DNA of 64,000 nt from Lepturacanthus savala (GCA_030544235.1 CM060470.1:27648598-27712597), one strand, 5' to 3'; positions 46,914 through 61,165 are shown, numbered from the stretch's first letter. The notes: generated from the sequence alone by a model not told the origin. Program-made: numbers and translations.

Positions 46914-47074
46914 CCTGTCTTGAACTATCTGGAATGGAGTGATGCAGACATTTAGACAGAGACAGTGACAGAGACAGAGAGTATTAGTATAGAGACAGAA
47001 AGGTTGTCATCACAACTCATCATGAATTTCATCATATCAACTCTACTCACTCCTCTCTCTCTATGTATTGGTCG

Positions 47075-47125
<51 letters not shown>

Positions 47126-48230
47126 TAAACACACACAGACAGTGATTCTCCACTGTTTCGTCCATGTTTTCACTTCATTGGTTTTATTTATCGTTGGAGC
47201 AGCTGATGATAGAGGAGGAGGAGGGGGAGGTGTGCAGCTGTCTGTGAGGCCATGATGTGGAGTAGTTTCCTGAGTCAAGGTAGGAAATCCTTCTTCTGCC
47301 TGTTTCTGTCTGAGCTCCACGTTTAGCTGCTTTGATATTCAGTGTTGCTGCCTCGGCTTTTACTAAATACACATCTGTATACAGATGTTTGGTCATTTTC
47401 TGGAGGGAGACGATATGACCTGGAGTTGAATCTTGAACTGAGGTTATAGTGTTAAAATAAATAAATAAAATCTAGAACATTTCTGAATGGTGTTTACTCT
47501 TGGCTGAAGTACAAAAGTTATTCTACTGATGATTATGGTAATAATGGAAGCTGATTAACAGTTATTAATAATAACACATTGGTGGAAATTTTGGCAAAAA
47601 GATATATATAAATCATACATGTTTATGTCAACTTCCTTCCTGTAATGTCCCAGGCAGATGGGCATGATGAAAAATAAAAATACAGCAGTGCAGCATTCAT
47701 TTTCCTATGAATAAATTTGTCTCCAATGAACTCTGTGATAACTGTAGAGTATAAGAGCATCAAGGAGTTTTTAGGATTCATCCACCAGACCATGAATGTG
47801 TGTACAAACTTTAATGAAAATGTATGAGCATAATTTAGATTTTTGTTTTTACATTTCTGACATTTTCACACTTTATTTGGGCAAACAGGTGGATAAAAAT
47901 GCTGGATGGGTCGTCTGTTTTTAATTCTCACTACATCATGCTTTGCAGTTTCTCTCATTCCTAAGTGTGCTGGTCTTCTTTAATGCACTAAACCTGGATC
48001 TGAGGAGACATTTTAAAGAAATATCAGCAGCTGAATGAACATTAGAGACTGTGGATCATCAGAGAACTTCTAAAAGGTCTGTTGGGAGGAAATAAAACCT
48101 GAGACCAGCCGCTGAATCTGTCTGACATTCCTGTCATTACTTAAAGCATGACTTCTGCTGTGATTACCCACACACTGCTGCTCATCAGCACCACAATGGA
48201 TGGCCTTGTCCAGTGTGTGTGTGTATGTGT
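46914..48230. other. Intron sequence with CT/CA and GGAGG tracts
   Basis: (CT)n 47081-47108 joins (CA)n 47108-47124. A GAGGAGGAGGGGGAGG stretch lies at 47212-47230. Interrupted (TG)n is at 48214-48240. No exon is supported. Confidence 0.5.
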
Positions 48231-49239
48231 GTGTGTGTGTTAAACACTCAGGTTAAACTTGAGCTTCTCCATTCACTGTTTTTTATCAGGCCTTTTCTTT
48301 TGCACCAAATAAACTCACCTGTGTCCATTTTGACGATACAGTTTGATTGATAAAAGTAGTAGTAGTAGTAGAAAAAAGCTGAGCCCAGTTATTCATTCCA
48401 TTTGGAATCGGTTATGCTGTTGCAATGGAATGAAATTTAGGGGAATTTTCCTTCTAGTGTTCTGTCAGGACAGAAGGAGATTTGGCATGAATGAAGAAAA
48501 ATGTGCTAAATAGAGAGAATCCTGTATAGTTTAGGTTTAGAGAGTTGGTACATGAGTTACAGATTATTTTCATTGTGTGTAAACTGTGGAGAAAAAACTG
48601 TGAACTCAGACAGGTTTAGTGTGCACATTCAGGGAATTCCTCCTCTTTTCCACTCAGCAGTTTCCTCTGCTCAGCCTCCTCTTCCTCCCAGTCTCAGCTT
48701 CTTAAAAACATGCGTTTTTCACATGAAAGTAGGGATTTCCACAACATTCAAATTTGCACTAACGTTCACATTTTATTGTGATCATTGAGGACCTTCCTCT
48801 GAGTATAGATAACAGACTCTGACAGGCAGGACAAGCACATGTCACTGATCAGACACCAGGCCAGAAGCAGCAGATTCTGGGAGTAGTTTTACAGGTGTAC
48901 TGAAACCAAACTAACTGAAAAAGTAGTGGAACACAGGGAAAAACAAAACAAAAAAAAACAATCACAAAGCATATCACTGTAATGTGCTGCAAAAAAAAAT
49001 TCATTTTTTTAAAATCAGTCAGAACCTAATTTTGTCCAACACCACTTGTTGTACAGTAACACAGCAATATCTCACAATTTACATGTCAATTTCCCAAAAA
49101 AATAGCTTAGTTATTAGTATGTTGTTGGTTCTGTTCAACAGTTTTATATCAGCTGATATCTGGTAAACTGTTCCACTTTTTGGTAAATCACTTGGGACAA
49201 TAACACAATACCAAATATACCTTTTCCATGTTTATTTAT

Positions 49240-49580
49240 GATTAATAATGACTGTTTCTGATCATTTTATGTTGGAATTATGTGATAAAATCTAATTATT
49301 TAGGTCCTATAAATCCTGAAATATCCACTGTGCCACTTTTTTTCATGAGTGTTTTCAGGTAAAATGGCTTTAGTTATATTTATCATAGCAGGCTACTGAC
49401 CATGAACATTACTGGTTCAGTCTACATTTGAAGTATTGTCTCATTGCCATAGAAACCATAAACTAATCACATCACCTGTTACTAGTCAACCACAGTTATA
49501 TCAAGAGTTTAAATCCTTTGTATTATTGGCTCTAATTTACATAGAAACCAGAAATGACCAATTTTTTTTCCTGATATGAC
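49240..49580 (-). repeat. Dispersed repeat family E, uninterrupted inverted copy
   Basis: The inverse of 13390-13464 plus 14463-14687. It has one ATTTAAAC where the other locus carries the hAT-like element, and runs on past the point where the SINE sits at 14688. Confidence 0.85.
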
Positions 49581-49708
49581 TATACTGTATATCTTAGAAT
49601 CTTAATCCAGGAAATGTCAGCTCCAGGTAATTAAACTGGTCTCTTTCTGTTTGTTTCTGCTGTTTTCTTCTACTTTAGCTCCTCTGTCTACGTTCATATT
49701 ACTGACTG

Positions 49709-49710
<2 letters not shown>

Positions 49711-49780
<70 letters not shown>

Positions 49781-49783
49781 TGT
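49711..49783. repeat. (CT)n followed by (TG)n
   Basis: About 50 bp of CT then about 20 bp of TG. Confidence 0.95.
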
Positions 49784-49904
49784 TATTTTGGATGAAGAAG
49801 GATCTGTATGTGTGACCTACTTACACACACACTGTGTCTTGTTATGCTAATGTATGTGTTTCTGTGCATAATAATAATGCAGCATGACGTCTATGCTGCT
49901 GTCA

Positions 49905-50020
49905 GCAGTAACAGTGTTAGCAGCAGCAGTAAAGCAGCAGTAACAGCAGCAACAGTATCAGCAGCAGCAACAGTAGCAGGAGCAGTAACAACAGCAGTAA
50001 CAGCAGCAGTAACAGCATCT
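49905..50020. repeat. Imperfect AGCAGT/ACAGCA trinucleotide tract
   Basis: About 115 bp of mixed CAG, CAA and TAA triplets. Confidence 0.85.
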
Positions 50021-50032
50021 CTCTGTTGCTCC

Positions 50033-50033
<1 letters not shown>

Positions 50034-50100
<67 letters not shown>

Positions 50101-50115
50101 TTCCATCATATACTA

Positions 50116-50179
<64 letters not shown>
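50034..50179. repeat. Two (AT)n tracts split by GAGTTCCATCATATAC
   Basis: Pure AT at 50034-50097 and about 50119-50178. AGTTCCAT between them is inverted relative to ATGGAACT just after the second tract, so a hairpin with an AT stem is possible. Confidence 0.92.
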
Positions 50180-50181
<2 letters not shown>

Positions 50182-50982
50182 AACTAATTTTACATCAGGG
50201 ACATTTCAAAACGTCCAAGTAAAATAAATACGTAGCTGAGTCTTATTTACACTATTACACCACATGCTATCATTAAGTCATTTTTTAAATGTCCTACTAC
50301 AAATCTTCTTAACTCTTTAGAGGTTGTAAAGTGCAGGATTCTGCAGGAAATAAATTTTTTTCTCTAAAACTTTATTTGGTGAACCTAGATAAAGGAGTCT
50401 AAAAACACAGCAGTGGATCCCTGGTGTTAGTCTAAAGTTTATGAATTTATCTCCATGTTGTAAACTCCAGGGCTGAGGCTTCTGAAACTAGTTTCTACTT
50501 GTTTGTTTCAGGACAAATAAGTAAATGTCTCACTTCTGACTGCTGAGATGTGGTCTGACTAGACCCCTCAGCTCCTCTGGTCGTTCACTGGTTGATTCTG
50601 GAGTCTCAGACTGACACTGAGGAGGTTTGAGCTGCTGTTGTTTCCTGTGTTTGAGGCGTATTGATTCCTCTCAGGTTAGTTAGTTCTGTCACCTGTGAAC
50701 ATCTCTAACGTCTAAAGTCTCACTGAGTTATTCATTTTTAATGTGGATTATATTAACTGTGGCTAGGCTGGTTTGGTGTCACACACACACACGCACACAC
50801 ACACACACACACACACACTATGTAACAGGAGTCTGTGTGAACCAAAAACAAGTGCTGTCTGATCTCATCACACACACACACACACACGCACAAACACACA
50901 TGTATGTATGTATATAAAAAGTAGTGACTGCAAAAGGGTCATTTCATTTTTAATCCTCCAATATAATCTGTAGGTAGTGTGT

Positions 50983-51015
<33 letters not shown>

Positions 51016-51134
51016 AGTGTGGTCGACTTCTCCCTCTTCTTTCTCTTTATATTTGTCTCTCTCTTTCTCTCTCTTTCTTGTCCCGGGAGATAGAGTTTCT
51101 ACTCTCTGGAGGAAATGGCAGCAGGGGATTAAGA

Positions 51135-51174
<40 letters not shown>

Positions 51175-51887
51175 AAACACACCTGGTGCTTAGGGTGTTC
51201 AGGGGTTCAGATAGCGATGACACATGCCACTCTTGTCCCGGTCACCTGATACACTCTCTCTCTCACACACACACACAGTGAGTGGTAGGTGTGTTTCTGT
51301 CACTCTTTGGTTTGTAAAGACGAGGGCAGCAGTACAGTAGTCAATGGAATAGATCACAGCACAGTGCAGCTGAAACAGCAGAAAGTGAAGAAAAAAGAAA
51401 AATCTGGATCAAGATAAAGGGAAAAAAGACGGATCAGGTAATTAAAATCAATCGATAAATAGTTTGTCTGGGTGAAGGAATGTCCTGTTTCTCTCCATCA
51501 GTTGTAATAAGTTCAGTCTGATCTGAAGTTAGATTCTGAACAGGTTGTTGTAAAGGGTCATGGAGATTTCTGGTGGGAATGTTTATTTGTATAGAAATAT
51601 GGGTTAATGTAATTATCTTTTTATTAAAAGGATGGTAATTCTCAAAAACACATAGCAGAAAACATTACATTTCTGTTATTTAATGTCATCCTCAACTCTT
51701 CCTGTTTTAATGTGTTGTTTCCATCCTGATCATCATCTACTGATCATCATCTACTGCAGCCTGGTCCTCTGGTCTCTGACTCATGTTTAATACTATGACA
51801 GTTAGTAGTAGTAGTACTACTACTAGTTGTAATAGCATTATTATTGCTATTAATAGTAGCAGTAGCAGTAGTAGTAATAGTAATAAC

Positions 51888-51890
<3 letters not shown>
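50180..51890. other. Intron sequence with several CA/TG tracts
   Basis: (CA)n 50780-50818 and 50869-50898; (TG)n 50977-51018; (CT)n-like 51050-51080; (CA)n 51140-51172 and 51263-51279. No exon is supported. Confidence 0.5.

Positions 51891-51954
<64 letters not shown>
51891..51954. repeat. (ATT)n microsatellite
   Basis: About 21 ATT units, flanked on both sides by mixed TAGTAG/ACTACT triplets that are partly inverted to each other (51805-51830 and 51955-51982). Confidence 0.95.
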
Positions 51955-51955
<1 letters not shown>

Positions 51956-52394
51956 TAGTATTACTACTAGTAGTAGTAGTATGTTTGATCTTTGGGCCAA
52001 TCTTGGATTTGTCATTTTGGGATAAACAAGTCAAATTGAATTGAACATTGAACAAACCATTTGTTGAGTAACACCTGGTGTAGTAAAGATCAATTTCATA
52101 GTGATGGATTAGAATTGAAGCTGTGAATCATTGATAAAATCACACAAGAAGACACTTAAACCACAGAGCAGGTTAATGGTGTAACCACTGGTCTAATTCA
52201 TTAACAATCTAGTACTCTACTATTACTACTACTGCTAGGCTAGGGTTGTGGATTTAGCAATAATTTAAAAGATAAATATAGAATCACAAGGTCCAGGAAG
52301 AGCTCTGAATGAGCTCTGTATCTATCATTACAACAGTACTTGTGCAGGGAGCGGGACGGTGTTCTCTGACACATTAATGGTAAGATTTAGTGTG

Positions 52395-53907
52395 CAGTCC
52401 CCTCCACAAGTATTGGAACAGCAAAGTCTTCTTTGTTTTTTATAAAATGAAGACTTTTCAGATCAAAAGATGAATATGAGACAAAAGTTCAGAATTCCAG
52501 CTTTTATTTCATGTAGATGTGTTAAACAACTCAGGACAGAGCATCTTTTCTTGGAATCCACCCACTTTTCAACTGAGCAAAAGTATTGGAACAGACATTA
52601 TTAAATTAACTTAAAGTGAATAACATTTAATATTTGGTGGCATAACTCTTACTTGCAATAGCTGCATTAAGCCTGTGACCCATTGACTTCACCAGGCTGT
52701 TGCCTTCTTCATTTGAAATGCTGTTCCAGGCCTTTACTGCAGCCTCTTTCAGTTGTTGTTTGTTTCTGGGGGTTTCTCCCTCCAGTCTCCTCTTCAGGAG
52801 GTAAAGGCTCTATTGGGTTAAGGTCCAGTGATTGACTTGGCCAGTCCAAGACCTTCCACTTTTCCCCCTGATGAAGTCCTTTGTTGTGTTGGCAGTGTGT
52901 GTTGTCATTGTCTTGTTGCATGATGAAGCTTCTCCCAATTAGTTTGGATGCATTTTTCTGTAACTTTGCAGACAAACTGGTTTTGTAGACTTCAGAATTC
53001 ATCCTGCTGCTATCATCATGAGTTACATCATCAATAAAGACTAGTGAGCCTGTTCCAGAAGCAGCCAGGCAAGCCCAAGCCATGACATTACCTCCACCAT
53101 GCTTCACAGATCAGCTTGTATGTTTTGGATCATAAGCAGATCCTTTCTTTCTCCATACTCTGGCCTTTCCATCACTTTGGTAGAGGTTAATCTTGGTCTC
53201 ATCAGTCCATAAAACTTTGTCCCCAAACTTTTGTGGCTGATCTCTGATCTTCTTTGCAAAATCCAATCTAGCCTTCCGATTCTTTCAGCTGATGAGTGAT
53301 TTGCATCTTGGTGTATGGCTTCTACATTTCTTCTCTGGAAGTCTTCTTTGAACAGTGGATTGTGACCTTTCACCCCTGCCCTGTGGAGTTTGGCAGTGAT
53401 GTCACTGACTGTTGTCTCTGGCTGTTTCTTCACAGTTTTCACAATGTTTCTGTCATCAACTGCTGTTGTTACCTTGGCCAACCTGTTCCATGTTTGTTGC
53501 TCAGTACACCAGTAGTTTCTCTCTTTTTCAGTACATTCCAAATTGTTGTACTAGCTATGCCCAATGTTTGTGCAATAGCTCTGATCGAGCGCAACCCAAA
53601 GCCAAAAACAAGAACTATTTAAAGTTTCAGCAATAAATCTAAAAGGCAACACCTGAGCACTAGAAACACCCCCAGTCACATGTTCCAATGCTTTTGCTCA
53701 CTTGAGCAAAAAGCATTGGATGGGTTCAAAGAAAAGGTGATCTGTCCTGAGTTGTTTAACACATCTAGATGTAAATACCATGAAATACAGCTGGAATTCT
53801 GAACTTTTGTCTCATATTCAACTTTTGATCTGAAACCCAAATGTTTTGAGTGTATAAAAAGCACAAAGGAATTGACCTTGCTGTTCCAATACTTTTGGAG
53901 GGGACTG
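52395..53907 (-). mobile_element. Second Tc1-like transposon, long inverted ends
   Basis: The ends CAGTCCCCTCCACAAGTATT and AATACTTTTGGAGGGGACTG are inverted. Inverted similarity continues inward for about 200 bp. Each arm carries an inner copy of the GCAAAAGTATTGGAACA word at about 52578-52595 and (changed) about 53674-53700, an IR/DR layout as in Sleeping Beauty-type elements. TA follows at 53908-53909; the left flank reads TG. Length 1.5 kb. Confidence 0.9.
52700..53560 (-). pseudogene. Tc1-like transposase, frameshifted
   Basis: Two open pieces on the minus strand (53104-53541 and 52709-53107) cover N- and C-terminal parts. Blocks seen are a helix-turn-helix-like N-part, KHGGGNVMAWACLAASG, IMQQDND (second catalytic D) and SLDLNPIE (catalytic E). 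The first-D block is displaced by frame changes, and an L replaces the usual P in SPDLNPIE. The element is dead and more decayed than the 4.8-kb one. Confidence 0.85.
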
Positions 53908-53981
53908 TATTTCAGCATGTCTTCTCTACTCTAATGTCCACCACATTGTAGCCATGTCCTCCAGCCATATTACAGTATGAA

Positions 53982-53982
53982 A

Positions 53983-54061
<79 letters not shown>
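53982..54061. repeat. (AT)n microsatellite
   Basis: About 39 AT units. Confidence 0.95.
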
Positions 54062-54065
<4 letters not shown>

Positions 54066-54169
54066 ATGCACAGCTAATACACAACTAATAAACTAATACA
54101 GTAGTTTTTTCAATACACTGTCCAAATGGATGCCCTCGTTTAACTGATACTACTTAGACATGGAACAAA

Positions 54170-54385
54170 AATGTTTTGAATGAAAATTTTCCAAAATTCT
54201 GAATAAAAGACAATGTTCAGTTGTGACACATTGACGCTCACATGTCAAATGCCTATCAGCAATAGGGATATCATGGTCATGTGACCTCATTAATTGTATA
54301 TTTAAATTATATTATGAATTGTCATAAATGACAATAATCGTGGCCATATGGCAACACTATGCAATAGAAGGTTAAGTACTTAGAC
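54170..54385 (+). repeat. Dispersed repeat family A, copy 5
   Basis: It shares TTCTGAATAAAAGACAA, CAGCAATAGGGATATC and GGTCATGTGACCTCA with the other copies, plus CAACACTATGCAATAGAAGG shared with 3668-3690. Confidence 0.8.
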
Positions 54386-55488
<1,103 letters not shown>

Positions 55489-55496
55489 GTAAATAC

Positions 55497-55912
55497 CAGA
55501 GATGACTGAGAGCAGCCAGGAACATAAATCTGGATCCTGAACAATACGACTTAGAAATTTAAAAATCAATTCAGAAACTTTCATTTCCAGTGTTTTTGAG
55601 CTGTGAACTCATATCACTAGTGGAATGTTCTACTCGCTACACTGTAATTGTGTCCTTGTCATAGCTTTTATTTGTATATAGAATCATGAATTGGAAACTT
55701 GGAATTGTATTAGTATAGAGCTTCTTTGTAATTTATAAAATTTTAGTGTATATTATAGAAAGGCCATACCAGACTAACCTCAGTTAAAACAAATATACAA
55801 CACAATAATATCATGTTTCTGTAACTTGGTGCATTGTTTTTATACTGTCCCTGACAAATAAATAAATAAACAGTCATTTGGATGCAAAATCACTTCACTG
55901 CAATTGAATTGC
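55497..55912. repeat. Direct repeat family H, copy 1
   Basis: It shares GACTGAGAGCAGCCAGGA, ATCACTAGTGGAATGT, TAGTATAGAGCTTCTTTGTA and TTATAGAAAGGCC with 58866-59345 in the same orientation, with indels. Confidence 0.85.
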
Positions 55913-56478
55913 AGCAGTTTGTGCTTTCATAAAATAAATCCTATGAAATAAATCCACTTGGATATGTGTCAAGTTCAGGTTTGTTGTCAGGTTGACCAGA
56001 AGCAGTGAGCTGCAGTGTCCAAAATAGAGGAAGCTGTAGTTTATTAGCTGTTTATCATTTGCTGATCTACTGTATTCCTTATATGAGGTTTCTATCCACA
56101 TTCTGTTTGTCCAGTCTCTCCTGTTCCTTCTCTTAGTTCCATCCAGCATCACTTTTATTTTGCTGAAGTCAGAGATACAGACTTGTTTATCATTTCTTTT
56201 CATTTTCTACTCCAGCTGTTACATTCAGTGAAGATTGAACAGATGCACTGGTTAAAATCTGAGTTTTTTTATTCTAGGAGCATGAATGATGATAGCAGGA
56301 ACTGTACTTTAAATAAATCAATCACAGTCAGCTTGAAATAAAACCGGACGGCTCCGTTACTGAGATGTTTGATAGTTTTCATGCTGGTTTACAGCCTGAG
56401 TGAATGTAGTAGGTGACCTAAGTCTGTCAGTATTTTTAGCAGCTTCTTAGAAAAGCAACTTACTGTAAGGGAGAAGGC

Positions 56479-56481
<3 letters not shown>

Positions 56482-56551
<70 letters not shown>

Positions 56552-56629
56552 GTAACCAGATCTCAGAGGATCAGAGGACAGAAGGACAGAATTAAGACAA
56601 CTCTGTCACCACACTATTCCTCTCTCACA

Positions 56630-56713
<84 letters not shown>
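56482..56713. repeat. (TG)n and (CA)n, inverted pair
   Basis: (TG)n 56482-56550 and (CA)n 56638-56713 face each other across about 85 bp, so they are complementary arms. Confidence 0.95.
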
Positions 56714-56715
<2 letters not shown>

Positions 56716-57580
56716 AATGATCTCTCCAATTCATACTAATCATAGAGGAAACAGGAGCCGTGTGTGACTTCAACACCACAGACTAAATATAACTGAGTCT
56801 GTCATACTATCACATTAATGAGTAAATTATCTAGAGTGCAGCCTACAGAGTAAAATCACTGGATATTTGAATGAGGTGTTGATGGAACAGGAAGGTCTGG
56901 CAGTGATGGGACAGCTCTGGAGATATAGTTAAGTCAAGGATTAAGGGTAATTGAGAAGCTCATAGAATCCTCCAGGTATTCTAGGGGTTATCGAAGTGGT
57001 TTATGTCCTTAACAGATCTAGGGGTGTATAAAGGGAATCCAAATGGTCTTTGACCATTGTAAAGTTCCATTGTTCCACAATTCAAAATCAAAGAGCTAGT
57101 CCCACCCAGAATATGTAAAATGTTTTTTGAGACAGTTTCCAGAGAAGCTCCAGTCATCCTCTAGATGTTCTAGATGTTCTTGGGTGGTCCTCTATGAGAC
57201 CTGATTGGTTCTTGAGTTGTAGAAGCAGAAGGGTTTAGTTTTAATGGTGGTTCACATTATTCCTGAGGTGGTTTCAGTGATTTCTAAACTACAGCCCGAC
57301 TGATATTGGAATTCTGCGACCGATATTAGGGAGTAAAACATTCAATAATGGATGGATATATCAGATGATAATTGTAACGATTCCTTGAATGTGATTATCA
57401 AACACTTGTGACAAATAGGTATACAGAAGGAGAAATCAGTGCAATAAAACTCTAAATTTCACTGGGAATTATATAAAAGCTATTACTGTACTGTACTATA
57501 ACTATTCTGAGAATTATCAAAGAATAATATCAGTTAGAGTCATTAATTTCTGCTTCGACAGACAACACATCTAGGAGCCA
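56714..57580. other. Intron sequence, nothing recognised
   Basis: No coding exon or named repeat. Confidence 0.45.
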
Positions 57581-57830
57581 GAACATAGAGTAACATAGAG
57601 TGACATAGAGAGCAATGGAGAAACATAGAGGGACATAGAGGAACATAGAGGGACATAGAGGGACATAGAGGAACATAGAGGGACCTAGAGGGACATAGAG
57701 GAACATAGAGGGACCTAGAGGGACATAGAGGAACATAGAGGGACATAGAGGGACATAGAGGGGCATAGAGGAACATAAAGGGGCATAGAGGGACATAGAG
57801 GAACATAGAGGGACATAGAGGGACATGGAG
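57581..57830. repeat. 10-bp minisatellite (GGACATAGAG)n
   Basis: About 25 copies of GGACATAGAG with GAACATAGAG and GGACCTAGAG variants. The minus strand is open in several frames because of the period. Confidence 0.95.
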
Positions 57831-58865
57831 GATGAAGGAGGCCATGCAGCCTTTTATCTTTCTTAGAAATGTATTTTTTCAGCAGAGAAACATGTCTCTG
57901 GCCTGTGGTCGGATCCCCTCTCAGCCACAGAGAAGATTTTTTTTTCTTTTGCATTTCTCCTCATCTCTACATGTTAGAAAGCAGCATGACTGGTCTTGAC
58001 AGTCAAACTCCTTCAGCAGAACTCGTGGTTGAGTCGAGCTTCTGTCAGTCCCTTTGGGAAAATGTTGAGAACGCCTTTTCCTCCTCTGAGAAATATAGCT
58101 ACAGCTTTAACTCTTGTTTGTAAGGAGTCTACTTCTAGAATAACTGTATTTATACATGTGTTTAGTCTCCTTAACACTCATTACCTGGAGTCTTCATGAC
58201 TGGTTTGCTAAAGACATATTGGTCATATTGGCTGAATCAGTCAGGCTCCACTTTGAAGTGATTTATTTCAGATGAATAAACAGCCTGCCTCACTCATCTT
58301 TATGATTTTAGAATTGAGATGATGGATCCAACACAGATAGTGTCTAGCTGAAACAGATGATCCAACAGGCATGGTCAGATTGTCCAGAGGCGTGAATGCA
58401 AGCAGGATTTGATCTTATCTCCGTTTCTGGCACTTTTCATATGTTTAAACAAGTGTAATTCTATAAATGCCTTTCAGGGAAAACTGTCTGAATGTGTTCA
58501 GAAGAAGCATCGCACCATGCTACTCATCCTGCCTTCAAATATGGTTGTTCTATAAACACTGGCCTCAGGAATGGTTGGACAAACTACTTCAAATCTAACC
58601 CAATGTCAAGGCTTTCATTGTCCCACAAATTCAGTTTTCTTTAAGAGCTGAAGAAAAATGGGAAAGAATCAGAGGTAGAACCTAAACCAGGTTTGGAGAC
58701 AAGAGTCATGGAGCTTTTAAAACCGAATGGAGCAGTGGTTGTACTGGATGTTGGATGTTGTTCTGAGGTTGTCTTATCAGGAGGCTTCCGGCTTCTCTAT
58801 TCCTACAATTTAATCCTTATAATGAGGGAGACAACTACGGAGAAAACTACGACGACTACGACGTT
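57831..58865. other. Intron sequence, nothing recognised
   Basis: Short frames lack family resemblance. Confidence 0.45.
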
Positions 58866-59345
58866 GACTGAGAGCAGCCAGGATCATAAATCTGGATCCA
58901 GAACAATACGACTTAAAAATTTATTCAGACGCATTTACAGTGTTTTTGAACTAAACTTGCATCACTAGTGGAATGTCCTACTAACTGAAATAAAATAAGA
59001 AACTGTACTGTAAAAGTATTTAATAAAAAGGTTAAATCCTGAATGAAAACCAACCCAATATATATTCAGAATAATTAAATTGTTGAAATGATAAGTTTTT
59101 ATGAATTTGACACTGTAATTCTGTCCTTGTCCTAGCTTTTATTTGTGTATAGAATCATGAATCTGGCACTGAAAACTTGGAATCATATTAGTATAGAGCT
59201 TCTTTGTAATTTATAAAATTGTTCCTTTAGTTAGAATATTATAGAAAGGCCTAACCTGACCAGCCTCAGCTATAAACCATATATACAATACAATGCTAAT
59301 AAATAAATGATAATTTGGCTGGAAAATCCCTTCATTTCAATTGAA
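58866..59345. repeat. Direct repeat family H, copy 2
   Basis: Homologous to 55497-55912, about 3.4 kb upstream. It has extra sequence in the middle (58985-59100). Confidence 0.85.
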
Positions 59346-60094
59346 AGTAAACCTTAGGAAGTTAATCCATTGATTGTTGAATATCATTTATATTGTATTC
59401 ATTTATATGCAGCAGTTAAGATTTACTTAACTGGTGAATACTAAGAAACGGGATGCTTTTATTTTGGTAACTGCTCTGTCTTTAAAGGTAGACTCTGATC
59501 AGAATTTACTATCATAAATAACCTCCCAGCTGATTTATCAGAGCTGTTTTACAGCAGGATTCATGTGTCTGATTGCAGCAGTGTCCTGTTGTCTGTTTTT
59601 AATAATGAGGCGTGTTGATGAAAACAGAAAGTGACTCACAGCTCTGTTATCTGAGGATAACGTCAGGCAGCAGCCTGGTACACATAGAATCCACAGCTAC
59701 CATGTCAACTCATTCACATCAGCTTCTAAACTGTTTCTAAAACATTAGACATTACAAAAACATCAGACATTAGAAAAAAACACTAAACATTAGAAAAACC
59801 ACCAGACATTAGAACAACATCAGACATCAGGGAGGATCAGAGTGAAATGGGCTGGAACTCAGGCTCTAGTCTGGGTTAGAATCAGGTTCATAGATGAATA
59901 AGGCTTCATTTACACTGGTGTTTGGTCTGTAGAAATCAGTTTATATAAGTTAATAAGGTGAAATCAACCATGAAAACAATCTCTACATACTCCTCCTCGT
60001 CTTCGTCCTTCTCCTCTTCATACACCTCCTCCTCCTTATTTTCACTGTGTGTATAACAGAATCCACTGCAGGTCAAATCCATTCTTCATCAGAT
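59346..60094. other. Intron sequence with a short CATTAGA tandem
   Basis: ACATTAGACATTA / CATCAGACATTAG words repeat at 59740-59830. Otherwise nothing is seen. Confidence 0.5.
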
Positions 60095-60890
60095 CTACTT
60101 ATATTTATGTTTATTGTGTATATAGTGTATATTATACACTATATACACTGTATACACAATATATACAATATACACTACATAATATATAGTGTATGTTGTG
60201 TATATTTTGTATATAGTGTGTATAGTGTATATAGTGCATATTGTGTATATATTGTATATTGTGTATATTGTAGTGTATATAGTGTATATAGTGTATATTT
60301 TGTATATAGTGTATATTGTGTATATTGTGTGTATAGTGTATATTGTGTATATTTTGTATATAGTGTATATAATGTATATAGTGTGTATAGTGTATATTGT
60401 GTATATTTTGTATATAGTGTGTATAGTGTATATTGTGTATATTTTGTATATAGTGTATATTGTGTATATTTTGTATATAGTGTATATTTTGTATATAGTG
60501 TGTATAGTGTATATAGTGTATATTTTGTATATAGTGTATATTGTGTATATTGTGTGTATAGTGTATATTGTGTATATTTTGTATATAGTGTATATAGTGT
60601 ATATAGTGTGTATAGTGTATATTGTGTATATTTTGTATATAGTGTATATTGTGTGTATAGTGTATATTGTGTATATTTTGTATATAGTGTATATTGTGTA
60701 TATTTTGTATATAGTGTATATAGAGTATATTGTGTATATTTTGTATATAGTGTATATAGAGTATATTGTGTATATTTTGTATATAGTGTATATTGTGTAT
60801 ACTTTGTATATAGTGTATATTTTGTATATAGTGTGTATAGTGTATATAGTGTATATTGTATATATTGTGTATATAGTGTATATAGTGTAA
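60095..60890. repeat. AT/GT-rich minisatellite (GTGTATATTGTGTATATTTT)n
   Basis: About 790 bp of GTGTATA/TTGTATA words with higher-order periods of about 27-60 bp. A palindrome opens it (60116-60131 with 60133-60148). Frames are open on both strands because stops are avoided by the period, not by selection. Confidence 0.94.
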
Positions 60891-61165
60891 CTCCTCCTGA
60901 TGTAATGGGTATAAACCCAGCTGGAATCAGGTTTAAAATGGATTCAGACTTCAGAGGCTGCACAACTTCACCTTCGCACACATGTTTTTACACAGCAACA
61001 TTAGATTTGTTGGTTTATGTCCTGTTCATTTAACCCATTTTAACCTTTAAGTCTGGGAGCTGTTACACATTTCTATTCTTAAGGCTGGGAAAGTGGATAT
61101 GTCATTTTTTCACTCATTTTTAGTTCTGCTCTTTTATACCAGGACAGATTCCATAGTATCACTTT

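Noticed and set aside
49808..50227. 139-codon frame at 49808
   Set aside because: Most of it is CAG-type triplets and (AT)n translated as Ala/Val and Ile-Tyr runs.
57530..57845. Minus-strand frames repeating PLCPSMFLYV
   Set aside because: Three overlapping frames arise from the 10-bp GGACATAGAG array.
60047..61033. Long Tyr/Val/Ser-rich open frames on both strands
   Set aside because: They are open on both strands and in two frames at once because of the TGTATA period. Not evidence of coding.
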